From Diphasiastrum complanatum (Eukaryota; Streptophyta; Lycopodiopsida; Lycopodiales; Lycopodiaceae), in contig CM055095.1 of NCBI GenBank assembly GCA_029204225.1, forward strand, positions 63,330,523 to 63,394,522: DNA of 64,000 bases, written 5' to 3'. Made by a program: the position numbers and the translations under genes. The first letter of the stretch is position 1, and each line of letters begins with the position of its first letter. Under the pieces are notes generated by a model. It was not told where the DNA came from. It saw only the letters and a program-made list of their open reading frames with translations, and did no database searches. Of this stretch, positions 10,360 to 22,689 are shown piece by piece.

Positions 10360-10995
10360 TGTTGATTAATCATCATCCTCTCTTTGGAATACTAGCTTGA
10401 TACTCCAAGTCATTGGATCTACTTTGACTGCACACTCACGATTCTCAAAAGTAATTTTGCCGGTGCCCCAGTTATGAATTACTTGCACAACTCATAACCA
10501 TGGATGTCCCAATAAAACTCGATATACATTTGGTGCGTCAAGTAAGTCCATTACTACAAAAGTACTGACAAACTGTACTCCAGCTATTTTGATAGATACG
10601 TCTTCAACCATTCCTCTCGGATGGGATCAGCTAGCTTAATGGAAAAAGTGGCAGGCTTCAACTTGGTAAGTCCCCATTTTGCACATAGCTTGGTTGAAAT
10701 CAAATTAACTCCTGAACCTCCATCAATCATGGCTGCTTCTTTAGTAAACTGTTTATGTTGTATCGGCAGGGTGATGTTTTTCTACTCACTTTCCTAGGCT
10801 ACTCCCACAATGAGTACTTCATTTGATTCTTCAAACCCAGCACAAAAAAGTGGCTTCTGATAGTCTGGTGGTTCCATCTGAGTCAATCTTGCTGCTAATA
10901 CTTCTTTTGCTTTCAGCACCAGCTTAAGAAATTCTCCCAGTTACCATCTTACTAGACAACATATTCATGATCATTTCCATTTGCGGTGCTTCGGG
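10360..10995 (-). pseudogene. Gypsy aspartic protease, DGGS type, with stops
   Basis: Reading minus from 10995: MTEPEAPQMEMIMNM, then KPLFCAGFEESNEVL, NITLPIQHKQF, then the active site MIDGGSGVNLISTKL (Asp codon 10722-10724). It continues as GMVEDVSIKIAGVQF, VYRVLLGHPWL, NWGTGKITFENREC. Several stops and frame shifts occur. The plus-strand copy has VVDGGSGLNLIST at the same place, so Asp-Gly-Gly-Ser, rather than the usual Asp-Ser/Thr-Gly, belongs to the family and is not a mutation of one copy. The segment sits where gag-pol of the gypsy host resumes after the copia A insertion. Confidence 0.75.
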
Positions 10996-11000
10996 TTCTG

Positions 11001-12380
11001 TCATCTTGAAAGGTTTTTTTCATGATGGTGCAACTGTGTATTAACATCTATTCTTGGATCTGCTTGTTGCATAGATGGAGAAGGGACTTTGGCTGCTACT
11101 TTAGGGGCTTCTAGGGCTTCTTCTTCTTGCAACTGTTTAATCCATTGTCTCATATCTTGGTATCTCTTTTTAACACTTACAACATTCTTGTCAGTAGAGG
11201 GAAGATAAACTTTGTATGCTTTCTTAGAAGATGCATATCCAACAAAAATTCCTTTAATAGCACTAGGATCATCCCTTTTCCTAGTCTCTAAAGGTACATG
11301 CACATAGCATAAACAACCAAAGATCCTAAGATGATCTACCTTAGGCTTTTTCTTATACAACATCTCAAATGGTGTTCTTCCTTCTATTGCAAGATTAGGA
11401 AGTCTATTACAAAGATAATTTGCACATGCAACTGCTTCTCCCCAAACTTCTTTAGGTAGGGATGCTTCTAGCCTAATGGCTTTTGTACATTCACACAAAG
11501 TTCTATTCTTTCCTTCAGCAACTCCATTTTGCTGAGGAGTATAAAACCAAGAAAATTCTTTTTGTATTCCCTCTTTCTCACAAAAGTATTTAAACTTATT
11601 ACAGGTATATTCACCTCCACTATCACTTCTCAAAGCTTTCAACTTGAAAGAAAACTATTTTTCTACATAAGCTTTAAAAGTAAGGAAAACATCATAAACC
11701 ATGGCTTTGGAAGATATCATGTAGATCCAAGAATATCTTGTATAATCATGTACAAAAGAAACAAAGAAATTTGCTCCTCCTTTGCTTTTGGTTGAAGAGA
11801 AATGAACATCAGAGTGCACAAGTTCAAATGGATGTTGTGTTTTGATGCTTGATCTTGGAAAAGCTCTTCTATGTGATTTTGCCAAAACACAAGCTTCACA
11901 AGGTTGAAGCTCCTTTGACAATGTCTTTGGTAGTCCAACAACTTTTCCTTCTTTGACCATAGATTGCATGGCTTTGAAATTGGGATGACCCAATCTTTTA
12001 TGCCACAGATCTTCATGATGAACCTTGGTCTCATAAGCAACATCTGAAATGTTAGCACTCTCCCTAGAATCTAGTTTGTACAACTTTCCAATCCTAGATC
12101 CTCTAGCAACCACTTCATTTTTACTTGAGATTATACATTTGTCAACATGAAATTTGACATCCAATCCACTATCAAACAATTGTCCTACACTAATGAGGTT
12201 CTTGGTTAGTCTAGGTACATAAAGTACATCATGCAAAAAAAAAGATTTTGATGATGATGCATGCAGTGGAATACTATCTATTCCTTTAATTCTATACTCT
12301 ACATCATTAGCAGTATAGATTGATATTTTTGAACCTAGATATGACATGAGACTTGTGAAAGAGTTTCTAGAACTAGACAT
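11001..12380 (-). pseudogene. Copia A protease end and integrase, one stop
   Basis: Reading minus: LHDVLYVPRLTKNLISVGQL (protease end), LWHKRLGHPN..CEACVLAKSH (HHCC finger), ELVHSDVHFSS (first Asp), then a single TAG after KAYVEK at about 11652-11654. It continues in the same frame with LRSDSGGEYTC (second Asp), TPQQNGVAEGKNRTL (Glu), TPFEMLYKKKPKVDHLRIFG and HVPLETRKRDDPSA, then an acidic-to-basic linker. All DDE residues are kept. The frame ends at 11001 by running into the junction with gypsy sequence. Confidence 0.88.
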
Positions 12381-13375
12381 ATGGGAACTAGCCCACTATC
12401 TATCCACCAGATTTTTTCATTTTTGAAAGGAAAAGATGAAAAACTAGACATCATTAGAAAATCCTCTCTTTCACTCTCCATACCCTCACACTCTTCTTCA
12501 TTAGTAAGGTTACCTTGCTTGGACTGGTTCTTTTTCTTGAAACAATTTGATGCATAGTGGCCCTTCTTGCCACAAAAGAAACATTTGATCTTTGATAGCT
12601 TCTTCTTGCCACTGGATGTTGTAGTTTGTGAGGATTGGTCCTCACCACCTTCTTTGGCCTTGTCCTTGTCCTTCTTGAAGTGTTGTTGACCTTTGCCCTT
12701 GCCTCTTGACTTGTCCTTGGTGAAGAGTGCTTTGTCATCTCTGCCATCCTTCAATGAAAGTCTGTTGATCCTTAGCATCTTGTCCTCTTGCTTGCTTTCT
12801 TCAACAATGAAAACTCCTTGAAGAGTTTCCAAAGATGGAAGCTCCTCCCTGACAGCATAATTTTCATACTCATCTCTTAGTCCATTAAGGACTACTTGAA
12901 CAAGTTCAGTGTTCTTAAGAGCATCACCAAGACCAGCTAACTCTTGATGAAGATCCTTAACTCTCATTACATAATTTGAAGCACTCTCATCGACTCTTTG
13001 ATAACTTAGAACGATTTGATTTCTAAGTGTAAGCAATCTAGAAGTATTTCTTATTTCATAGATTGTTTTAAGAGTGTCCCAAGCCTCCTTGGCAGCGGTG
13101 CATGTACTGATCTCCCTTAGCACTTCATTTTTCACATTCATTTTTATGAAATGAAGAGCAATTCTTGTTCTCTTCTTGAATGTTGTGGCTTCATTAGCTG
13201 CTGCAGGTTCTTTTTCAATTCCACTTACAATGTCCATTACATCGTGTAGAATCAATAATGATTCCATTCTAATCTTCCACATTGCATAATTGGAAGATGT
13301 TAATCTCTCACTATCCTCCAAAAAATGTGAACCAGTTGAAGACATATTCACTTTGAGAAATTCTAGTAATGACAA
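12335..13375 (-). pseudogene. Copia A gag with one-base deletion at the protease site
   Basis: The family start is most likely the Met at 13345 (MSSTGSHFLEDSERLTSSNY), with an in-frame upstream Met at 13375. Then come WKIRMESLL, ALHFIKMNV, TCTAAKEAWDTLKTIYE, VLNGLRDEYENYAV and a Lys-rich stretch. The zinc knuckle CFFCGKKGHYASNC follows, and the frame runs into protease WWIDSG. One base is missing in the Ala codon that should follow DSG, so the frame shifts inside the active-site motif. SSHMSSSRNSF continues in the next frame. Apart from this the 346 codons are clean, so decay is fairly recent. Confidence 0.9.
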
Positions 13376-14105
13376 GGATGGAATTGAATATGTTGCTTGC
13401 TATCTCAATCTAGGATCTAACACTTACAATGTTGATCCAACCTATAAAATCTAGCAACAGACTGTGAGATCAAGCTCACAACAGAAAAAATCAATCTATC
13501 TTAGTTGGATCTAGCTTCTATCAAAAGATGAAGCACATGCAAATATGAAGTCTATCTCTCCCACAAGTTTCAAAGAATTGATAAACTCTCTAGGAACTTG
13601 ATTTCAACTCAAACACAATACTTGTGTGAAATGAAATGTCTAAGACCTCACAATACTCAGCTTTATCCAATCCTACTTGATTGATAATGAAAATTGAGAA
13701 TATTGGTGAAAAAAATTGATGTGTGCTCACTTTGGCATATCACATGAGATGAGTACTCTCTCTATCTCTTTGATTGCCTAAAACTCCTCTAAGAACAAAT
13801 CAAATTGATTTAGAAACTCAAGCAACACAATTCACTCTTCAATACCTATCCAACAAGCTATAGAGCATCAAATTTGATTCATTCCTTGAGAAGTAGCACT
13901 CAAACAAAGAGGGTTGATTTCACACGTGTGAGCTCTCTATCCGTACAGGGCTCAGCTGGAGCAGATCAGGCTTGATTTGATCCACTTATGATCCACAGAT
14001 GGCTTGTTTGTCAGCGAGTCTGGATTCCTCTCCCAAATCCGAGTTCCTACAAGCAAAAGCACTTTATATTCTGATGTCTACACCCTCACCTCTTCAAAGC
14101 ATGAA

Positions 14106-14192
14106 GCTTTGAGACCATGTGAATTTTTTAGCACATGTGAACTTCACATACCTCAATGTACAATATAATATACAAAGGAAATAAGGTGAGCA
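14106..14192 (-). repeat. Copia A PBS and truncated 5' LTR
   Basis: The plus strand reads gctttgagacca (14106-14117), two mismatches from the copia PBS complement, then TGTGAATTTTTTAGC, the LTR inner end. Gypsy gag sequence is recognisable again soon after 14192, so only about 75 bp of LTR remain. Confidence 0.6.
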
Positions 14193-14499
14193 TAGCCCCC
14201 AAAGTCAAGATAAGAAGATATTTTTTACCATTCTTCACAAGAGCCGCTTAAACCACTTCACAATCTTGTCGTTATGCTTCCTCTTGGTTGTAAAACCAAT
14301 CTTGAGTAGCTCCAATTAAGGCCATAGGAAATAACTAAAGTTAATTTTGTGGAAAAACCTTGCCGTATACCCTACGCAATTCAAATTTTTTTTGAAGAAA
14401 TCTAATGGGATCAGATAACCCATTGTATTTTGGTATATCTAGATGAGGAGACCTTCTAACAATAATTGGTGGTGGGTTCATTGGTCCTCCTTCAGCCAT
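14193..14499 (-). pseudogene. Gypsy gag N-terminus, with stops
   Basis: The start is the ATG at 14499 (MAEGGPMNPPPIIVRR). Then come LDIPKYNGLSDPIRFLQ, MALIGATQDWFYNQ and AALVKNG, with stops between. It corresponds to the gag of the plus-strand copy (LKMPKYNGSSYLIRFLQ, AVAQDWFFNL, VKAALI), the conserved block of plant gypsy gag. It ends at the copia A insertion. Confidence 0.7.
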
Positions 14500-15854
14500 A
14501 ATTCCAAATTAGGTCAATCAAACAATGAGATTGGATCTAGATTTTTCAATAAAAATCCTATCTCTATTCAGATTAGATCAGGTCTGTAAAAACTTTATCA
14601 CTTAGAAATAATCAAATTTTTGATTTTCAGAAAATAGATCTTGATCAAGTGATTGACACTAAAAATAAAGATTTTTTAGAATCACTATTAGAATATATCA
14701 AAATGGTTCAAAAATTTGACAAAGGCTACATCTGGTAAATCAGAACCTAAAAATAGTATTAGCGAAGGTATCTTGGATGAAGGTAGTCTCAGCGAAGTTT
14801 CTTCACTGTTATTTTTGGTAAAAAATCATTGATCTGAGTATTTATTGACAAATATGATAAAATTAACCTTCGTTGACTTTATAGTAGATAAATTTGACAC
14901 AGATAAATGTGTGGTAGAACTGGCAAAGGTTCTTTCTGATAAAAAATAGGGTTTTTGTAGCTCGATGAGAGTCAAAATTGACCTTTTGGAAGATCCTAAT
15001 AGATCTAATCTTTGCCAAACTCACAAATAAAAAGCTACTATATTTAGAATCCTCAAAAACCTCGGTGAAGGATGTGGCGAAGAATCAAGAGTAATATTAG
15101 TATTTTTGTAAAAAAAGAAGGCTTTTTTGACAAAAATATGACAACATAGCAACTGATTTTTGGAAAACCTTTGCCCAACTTATTGATTATAAAAAATAGT
15201 AAGTGGGACTGATACAGACTTTTGCAAAGATTTCTCTCAGAGAACTAATATTTTTGGAAAAAATTATAAATTTTTTACAAAAGGTTACTAGCAACTAGAT
15301 GAACAATCACTTTGGCCTTCTATTTTTGGTATTATTCTTCGTCGACTTGGCAGTAAGTAGATCTTAATCACACCTACTCATAGTGAAATAGGCGAAGGCT
15401 TTTTTTAATGTATTTGTAGGATTTTTGATGATTTTTTGATGGTTTTTCTGATGTTTCTACAAATCTGCTGGAAATTAATCTTTGACCTTCAATCTGAAAG
15501 TGAGTAAAACAGAAGCTTCTTCCAACTTCGTGAAGGTTTCTTGTAAGAGGATAAAAATTTATCAGACCTGATGATGATTTTGTCTCCTTTTTGCTCAAAT
15601 CTAGTAGAATTGACCGATTTTTATTGTTTTTCTTAGTTTCTTAGGTTCAAATGGATCTTAAGAATTGTGATTTGAATAGATATCCCTATTTAACAATCAA
15701 ATTAGATTTCAAACAAGAATATCCACTCAAATCAAGCAAAATCACTCTCAATGTAACCCTAAAATGCAATTTTTACCCTATTCATGCCAAAACAAGATGC
15801 CTAATGCAAGCTAACCATCTACCAATATGCTGCAATCTGAAAAATTGGTGTAGC
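14500..15854 (-). other. Gypsy leader with recurring GCGAAGG / CCTTCGC words
   Basis: Non-coding stretch between PBS and gag. Words close to gcgaagg or ccttcgc recur at about 14763, 14797, 14865, 14920, 15060, 15076, 15160, 15383 and 15530. The plus-strand copy has the same feature (27060-27740). The alternation of the two orientations would allow hairpins in the RNA leader. No coding potential is seen. Confidence 0.55.
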
Positions 15855-15872
15855 TCCTCGGCAACGGCGCCA
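15855..15872 (-). other. Primer binding site of the minus-strand gypsy element
   Basis: The plus strand tcctcggcaacggcgcca is the reverse complement of TGGCGCCGTTGCCGAGGA, the PBS type of Tat/Athila-like plant elements, matching the 3' part of a tRNA-Asp. The LTR begins four bases on with TGTAGTGG. Confidence 0.85.
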
Positions 15873-15876
15873 AAAT

Positions 15877-16600
<724 letters not shown>

Positions 16601-16975
16601 AAATCTCTATGTGATCATCGGGTTGGACTTACACACGTAGGGTGACAAATTCCTCTCACTTATTATAGCTTTTGTGCAAGAATAGGAGATCAAATTTTGA
16701 TAGGATTGGAGGGATCCTAGAGAGAATATTCTCTTGCTTTTGGAGATTATATAACATATTGGAACTCGCCCATCTCCTCATTGTCTTTTCCTATTTCCAA
16801 GAGCCAGGATCGTCTCCTCTCTTGCATTCAATCACTATGACTTGGGGGTAAAGCGGCTAGGGATTTGACTATCTGTTTCCTGTTGGTTGGGTGGGTTGGC
16901 TCCACAAGTGTCCTTTTGCATGCAACAAGATCTAGGTAGATCTTCACTTAGCAATCCTTACAATGGTATTAGAGC
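16601..16975 (+). repeat. Copia LTR 3' part with PBS (family I)
   Basis: The sequence ends in GCAATCCTTACA (16962), followed after one base by tggtattagagc (16964-16975), a PBS with one mismatch. A leader of about 550 bp follows. The LTR start was not located. 16601 marks only where gypsy LTR text seems to stop. Confidence 0.5.
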
Positions 16976-17521
16976 AAGGCTTTGCATCGATCAGAAAGTG
17001 GAGTTGCTTTTGGCTTTTTGCCGATCTTTTTGGTATTTTCTCCTTGTTTCCTGGTGGTGGAATTGACCTCCAAGTAAGTGGCTTCTCTGATTTTGGTTTG
17101 CTTTCAGCCTAATGATCATTATTACAAATTTTTTTCATTAAAAATGATGGAAATTTATGGAGTTTTGATGGTTTTTTGCGGGTTTTGAGCTAGTATTCAA
17201 TGTTATTGCTTGAAATTTATCAAAGCTACTGATCTTGAATATTTTTCAGAATTGTACTTGCTATTTTCCAATCATTATAATTGATTCTAATGATTGCATC
17301 CTAGTTGAAGAGTCAAGATTGGATTTAGATAGTGATTTTTAGCCAAAATTTGGGGAACCATGATTGACAAAAAAATAAAAAATTATAGTGCTTGCATGTA
17401 ATTGAATTATAGTATATATGGCCTGATTGCACTTGCATGTGGGTTTGATCCACAAAAAAGGTTGAAAAACGATTTAGAAACATGGTTTTTTCAATGTTTT
17501 TGGTGATATTCATTTAATTCA

Positions 17522-17700
17522 TGGCTGATATTTGACGAGATATCTTGGAAAATTGGTTCTCTAAATTAGAGACCTATTTTCTTATGTATCCCAAGACTGA
17601 CACCCAGAAAGTGCAGTTTCAGAGGTGTAATGATGCTTTTCTAAGACTTTCATGAAGTTTGGTTAGGATTAGACACCATTAAGGGTCTCAAAAAGTCAAA
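17522..17700 (+). pseudogene. Possible gag remnant
   Basis: From the ATG at 17522 a frame with stops reads LENWFSKLETYFLMYPKTD then VQFQRCNDAFLRLS. This resembles the start of a retrotransposon gag but is too short and broken to assign. It lies at the position expected for gag after the PBS at 16964. Confidence 0.35.
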
Positions 17701-18500
17701 AAAATAGTGTATTTTTGTGGTTTTTTGAGCTTCAATTACTCTCAATTGGTGGTGTAAGTACATTGGATATTTTAAAACTTAAAAGATATGATGGATTGCC
17801 TCTGATTTGAGATATCATGCACCTAATTTGGAGTTGGGGCACTTAGGCACCAATATCTTGAAATTTTGCTTGTTGAAGGACTCCATGAAATGCAAATTTT
17901 GCATGATTTGAGCTTATGATTGTTTGCTGTACCTGATGGGAGCCTCTATGCCTCTCCAATGATTCTTAGAAGAGTGCTTGTATTTTTTGATTGGATGCAA
18001 ATTGGGCTAGAGTTGGATTTTTGACAGTACCACCTAGAAAAAGTGCGCCCTTCTAATACAATTTCAATCTGTTACAGCTCGCACGTGTGAAGCCTACCAC
18101 ATGGTAGAGTGACATGGCAAGTGTCTATTTAACGTCCTACCCCTCTATATTGTGCTTTATAGCAACCAAATAAGACTCCTATAGAACTATATTCACACAA
18201 GAAATCAAGCAAGTCATTGGCCTTAGACGGTTTAGATCAAAAGTTATGGTTGTCGGAAGTTTGACAATTTTTAGGGTAAAATTTGAAAATTTTCCAAATG
18301 TTTTAATTACATGCATGCTTGTGAAGTAGTAGAGTGCTTTTCTAGTGCTGAAAATGTTTGGATGAACCTGTATGCATAGTTGGATGCATGATATAGGGAG
18401 GTACAGTAGGTTGATTAGAGTAATTTCATGCTTGAATACAATTTTATAAAAAACTAGTCGAAAAGCAAATTTTCCAGTTACTTCCTATGATAACAGGAGG
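17701..18500. other. No recognisable gene
   Basis: AT-rich sequence with stops in all frames. It contains gctcgcacgtgtgaagcc (18077-18094), a partial match to the palindrome seen in several copia LTRs here, so it may be retrotransposon leader or LTR. Confidence 0.45.
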
Positions 18501-18529
18501 GTCGATAATTTGATAGTCTAAATCGAGAA

Positions 18530-19857
18530 TTGAACCTATCGATACATGATTAAGGTTATCAAGTCTATAATGCCAAGTTAATTCTTTATTGACAAATGTT
18601 GAGCTGTTTAAAGCATTACAATGACTAAGCCTATAGAGATTCCTTGTCTCTTTCCAAGTGGAAGAATCCTCTTGATTTTATCAAGAATTCAATAGGAATC
18701 TACCTGAAACTCTACCTTATATCCTAAGTCTATAATTCGACTGACTGACAATAGATTTGTCATCAGGTTCAAGACATACAATACATTTGGTATCAGTTTT
18801 GATAGTCCATTCTGAAAATTCAGTCCAACAGTACCTTCACCTTCAATTTTATGTGAGTTGTTGTCTCCAAGGTGAACAAATTTCTTGGTGTTGTAGGCCG
18901 AATAGTCGATAAACCATTATTGCTTGTCATGTGTTGTGTTGCTTCAGAATCGAGGAATCATTCCTCCGGCTGTTCGACATGGTGATGGTTCACCATGAAA
19001 ACTTCCTGCTCGTTGTCGTCATCTTCTTGGATCTTCTACTTTTTGTTTGCTATGTGGGCTTGTTGATTCGGCCACTTCTTCTTGTCATTGTTGAAGTTCA
19101 AGATCTGACAGTCCTGGATTTCGTGGTTCGTCCTCTTGTAGTACTTGCAAAATAATCTCTTCTTGTTTTGAGCAGGTTGCTGATTATGGGCCCTCTCCGT
19201 GACAACTTCTGATTGTTGTCGATTTTTTGGACAACTCTGTTCTTCTGTTGCATCCTTGTGTTCTTCTTCAAGAATAATGCTTGCAAGTTGTTGATGGAGG
19301 ACGTGGATGCTGCATTCCTTTTTGTCTCCTCCTATAGCAGCATGATTATGACTCTGGAAATGTAATTTCTGAGTGTGTGGAAATCATCATCGCCCAATTT
19401 TCATGTGAGGATATGGCAGCTGGAAAGTAAGGTCATTACAACATTAGAGTCTTTGATCACTAAACCTATTGCTGCCATCTGCTCTAAGAAAGTCTTATAT
19501 TGATTAATATGATTTCGAATAGAATCAGTTTTTGACATTCTGAGTGAGAAGAATTTTCTCCCAAGATGCAGCTTTGAAGTGACATCTCTCATTTCGTATA
19601 GTGTGTTCAATATATCCCAAGCATCTTTCAAAGATTGGGCTTTTCTAATGTGGCCAATTTGTGTGTTGGAGATGTTAAGGGTGATCATGGCGAAAGCCTT
19701 GCCATCCCTAAGCTTCCACTTGGAAATGGCTTGCCCATTGACACTCAAAAGTAGTTTGATTTCAACGACTATTTTCCAAAGTCCTTGGCCATCAATACTA
19801 CCCTCATCTTGAATTTTGACAAGTGGTAATTCAAACCATCGAGTTTGTCCACCATTA
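18530..19857 (-). pseudogene. Copia gag-protease remnant, family J
   Basis: In minus order, gag starts near 19857 (MVDKLDGLNYHLSKFKMRV) with a stop after MAKDFGK. A 115-codon open piece (19748-19401) holds TLNISNTQIGHIRKAQSLKD then AWDILNTLYEMRDVTSKLHL, with SKTDSIRNHINQYKTFLEQM, the conserved copia gag core. Further left, 18965-18530 reads a broken protease (WFIDYSAYNTKKFVHLGDNN, then LIPNVLYVLNLMTNLLSVSR). The Asp-Ser-Gly motif is degraded to IDYSA. Integrase, RT and RNase H are absent. It belongs to the PBS at 20027-20038. Confidence 0.75.
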
Positions 19858-20026
19858 GATCATACTGTGATTGTGAATCCATCTGGAGGTTCAGAATGTG
19901 TGTATGCAGATAATCAATTATATGACTAGAGACAATTATAGCAAGTGTTTACTCTTTATCAAAACAATCATTTTGATAATGTAAGCTCTAAGTCTGCCCT
20001 TAAGAATCAGAGGGTAGAATATCCTG

Positions 20027-20600
20027 GCTCAGATACCATGCTGGGATTTGAGATGATAAGTTGTGACGCAGTGGAGGCAGGTGCAGAATCCTTGGTGCAT
20101 GCATTTATGTCTATTAGATTGAGACCGACTTCGATAGATCGAAGTCTACCCTACTTGATCACATCTTCAAAGTCATTGGATCGACACAATCAATTCCATA
20201 GCCATGCATGAATTAACCGAGTTTTAGATTTAGCTTTGCAGAAGCGTATTAGTTGCAAAAATTAGAACAACAAATAGACATCGACTATCAGTCATATGAA
20301 CAATTCAATCTACAAGCAAGAAGCAATCTGAACATGAATAAAATGAGCATTCAATTAAAGCATACACGACCTAGATTATGGAACATGATTATTCAGTTGT
20401 GAAGAAAATACAATCTGAATGCAAATAGAGTCACGTTATTCTTGAATCAATACTCTGTGATAACAGAGAGAAAGAACAAAATGATTGTGCTCTGGATGTT
20501 CAATTGATCTGCTGCATATCTGTGGAGCTAGCCGAGCAACTGATAAGTTGCTGGATATATCTATAAGAATATGATAGATGGCAACTTCGAAAAAGTGATA
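20027..20600 (-). repeat. PBS and 5' LTR of the family J copia
   Basis: The plus strand gctcagatacca (20027-20038) is a PBS complement with one mismatch. The LTR then begins TGCTGGGATTTGAG at 20039. The outer end was not found and 20600 is a guess. Confidence 0.5.
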
Positions 20601-21302
20601 ATTGTTTTATTATGTAAGAAATTTTATAGAGGTTATGTTTATTGATCTCAATAATATAAATTATGAAATCACAAACATGTTTGATATTGTCATGTATGCA
20701 ATGTAGTTATGTTGAGTGAAGGCCAAAACTTATGCACTCTTTGGATAATCAAAATCATGGCAAGTCAGACCTTCTACTCATCTCTTATCATTTTCTCCCT
20801 ATTTGGATCTTGGATTACTGCTTTTATATCATTTCTGATGGTCACACCTTCCATTATCTAGGCTTTCATCCTAAAGACCCTTTGCTTTTCAAGAACCTCA
20901 CTCAAGCGGTGCCAACCTTGAGAAACTTTATTTTCTAGAATGGGTTAAATCTTATCCAACATGCTGAGTAATGATATCACCCTGGAGTCCATGGATTTGC
21001 AAAACATCTAAAACTTGTTTTGAGCTAATCTCTTCATAGCATATGGTTGAATATAAATGAGAGTGTCTAATTCTACCTCTATGAGGCTTAGTGCTAGCAT
21101 TGTGCTCATGAATTATGTTAGAATTTGGAGATGAATTAACTTTGTTTGTTCTTTTAGTTGTGTCTCCTCATGTACACAGGGAAGCTAATTTTGCAGACAT
21201 GCTCAATCGAAGCATATAGCAGATCGTAGGGAAGCTAATTTTGCAAGGAAAATGCATGCACAGTTAATAGATAGAGAACAAACACAGAATGAATGAGGGA
21301 GA
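20601..21302. other. No recognisable gene
   Basis: A 68-codon frame at 20732-20938 has no recognisable features. A short direct repeat GGGAAGCTAATTTTGCA occurs at about 21179 and 21228. Confidence 0.45.
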
Positions 21303-21309
21303 GAGAGAA

Positions 21310-21387
<78 letters not shown>

Positions 21388-21670
21388 AAGAGCAGGCCCC
21401 ATGAGGTAGAAGGGAGGAGAGGTAGCAGCGAGCGAAGCCGGGGCAACGAGAGGAGAGCAGGCCCCAGGGGAGAGAGAGGAGAGAGAGGGGAGGAAAGGCA
21501 AAAGCGAGCGAGGACAAGCAGCAAGAGGAGAGCAGCTCCAGTGGAGAGAGAGGAGAGAGCGGAGAGGAAAGGCAACAGCAGCGAGTGAGGCAACAACGAG
21601 GAGAGGCAGCAACAACAACGAGGGAGGCCGGTGCAGAGGAGAGCCAGGGAGGGCGGGGTGAGCTGAGATT

Positions 21671-21732
<62 letters not shown>
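21303..21732. repeat. (GA)n tracts flanking a purine-rich block
   Basis: GA runs at about 21315-21383 and 21671-21731 bracket about 285 bp in which the plus strand is almost all purine with scattered CAGC. Long Ser-Leu or Arg-Glu frames on either strand are composition artefacts. Confidence 0.9.
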
Positions 21733-21734
<2 letters not shown>

Positions 21735-21779
21735 TATTGACACATGTTGCAACGGGACAATGCATGGCCAGATGTGGGC

Positions 21780-22010
21780 CATACCCTCCGCCGGACACGT
21801 GTCAGTATGGCTGATAAAAAATTTAGACACGTGTCGCGTAGCATGTGTTGAAACATGCTGATGTGGCAAGACAGATGCCGTGCACATACTGGCCGGTGGT
21901 GTGCTCACAAAAAAATTAGACACGTGTCGCACAACATGTGTTGAAACATGCTGATGTGGCGAGACAGATGTCGTGCACATACTGGCCAGTGGTGTGAACA
22001 CCGTCTCCGT
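21780..22010. repeat. Tandem duplication (about 93 bp) with GACACGTGTC palindromes
   Basis: About 93 bp from tttagacacgtgtcgc through ggccggtggtgtg is repeated (21822-21903 and 21915-21996), including TGTTGAAACATGCTGATG and CGTGCACATACTGGCC. Perfect GACACGTGTC palindromes (G-box core CACGTG) occur at 21794, 21826 and 21919. G-boxes bind plant bZIP and bHLH factors. Function here is inference. Confidence 0.8.
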
Positions 22011-22689
22011 GTCAAGAGCAAATTGGTGGACTAAATTTTTTTCAAAATTGTGGGAACATATTGGTTTAAAGTCCTTAATATATCTAGTTTATTAAGATCA
22101 AAAGAATTATAACAAGCCTACAAGTTGGGTTAAAGACTATTGCTTGACATTGGCAATACTAGGGCACAAATTCCAAATTCAACCTCTTTCAAAGTAATTA
22201 GTTCTCCATACAAATCAAGAACAACTTGTTAAAAAAAGAAAATGATATTAGTAAAGATTTGAACATTAACATCTAAAAACTAGATTGACTAGATTTATAG
22301 CCAAGGGAATTTGATTTCTTTTGCATGCAATATTTTTCTCATGAAATCTATCTAATGATTTTAGCTCGACAAGAGTTTTAAATTGTAGAATTTTTTTCAA
22401 AACTTACTTTTTTTTGAGAGATGCTGACTTTCGAGAGACTAGAAAGTTTCATGTCCACAAAAAATAATTATGGGATCGACTATCAAGTTTTTAAGCATAT
22501 ATCATTGACGATCTCAATCATTTTATTAATGTAATTCTATAAAATCTTAATATTTATTAGTGTATGGATCGTGATCGCGACATGGAGCTTAAATTTTGCA
22601 AGAGAGGCTATCTAAATAATAGATTGTGAACATGTTGAAAGGTTGGATAAAGGCCATATCTAACAAAGAACAACATTGACCTAAATATT
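22011..22689. other. No recognisable gene
   Basis: AT-rich sequence without coding similarity or LTR landmarks. Confidence 0.45.

Larger units (their letters stand above)
10996..14192 (-). mobile_element. Ty1/copia element A, 5' half only, inserted in the gypsy element
   Basis: In minus order there is an LTR stub (14118-14192), a PBS with two mismatches (14106-14117), a leader (13376-14105), gag, protease and integrase. It ends at about 10996 in the linker after integrase. RT, RNase H, PPT and 3' LTR are absent. Gypsy gag lies on one side (14193 up) and gypsy protease on the other (10995 down), in the same orientation, which marks the copia as an insertion followed by deletion at both ends. 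Both ends are truncated, so no target duplication is visible. Confidence 0.82.

Noticed and set aside
20732-20938. 68-codon ORF
   Set aside because: No family resemblance, no conserved context, and a length expected by chance.
21179-21245. Direct repeat GGGAAGCTAATTTTGCA as a target site duplication
   Set aside because: At 17 bp and only about 50 bp apart it is too long and too close for a copia or gypsy duplication. It is probably a local tandem event.
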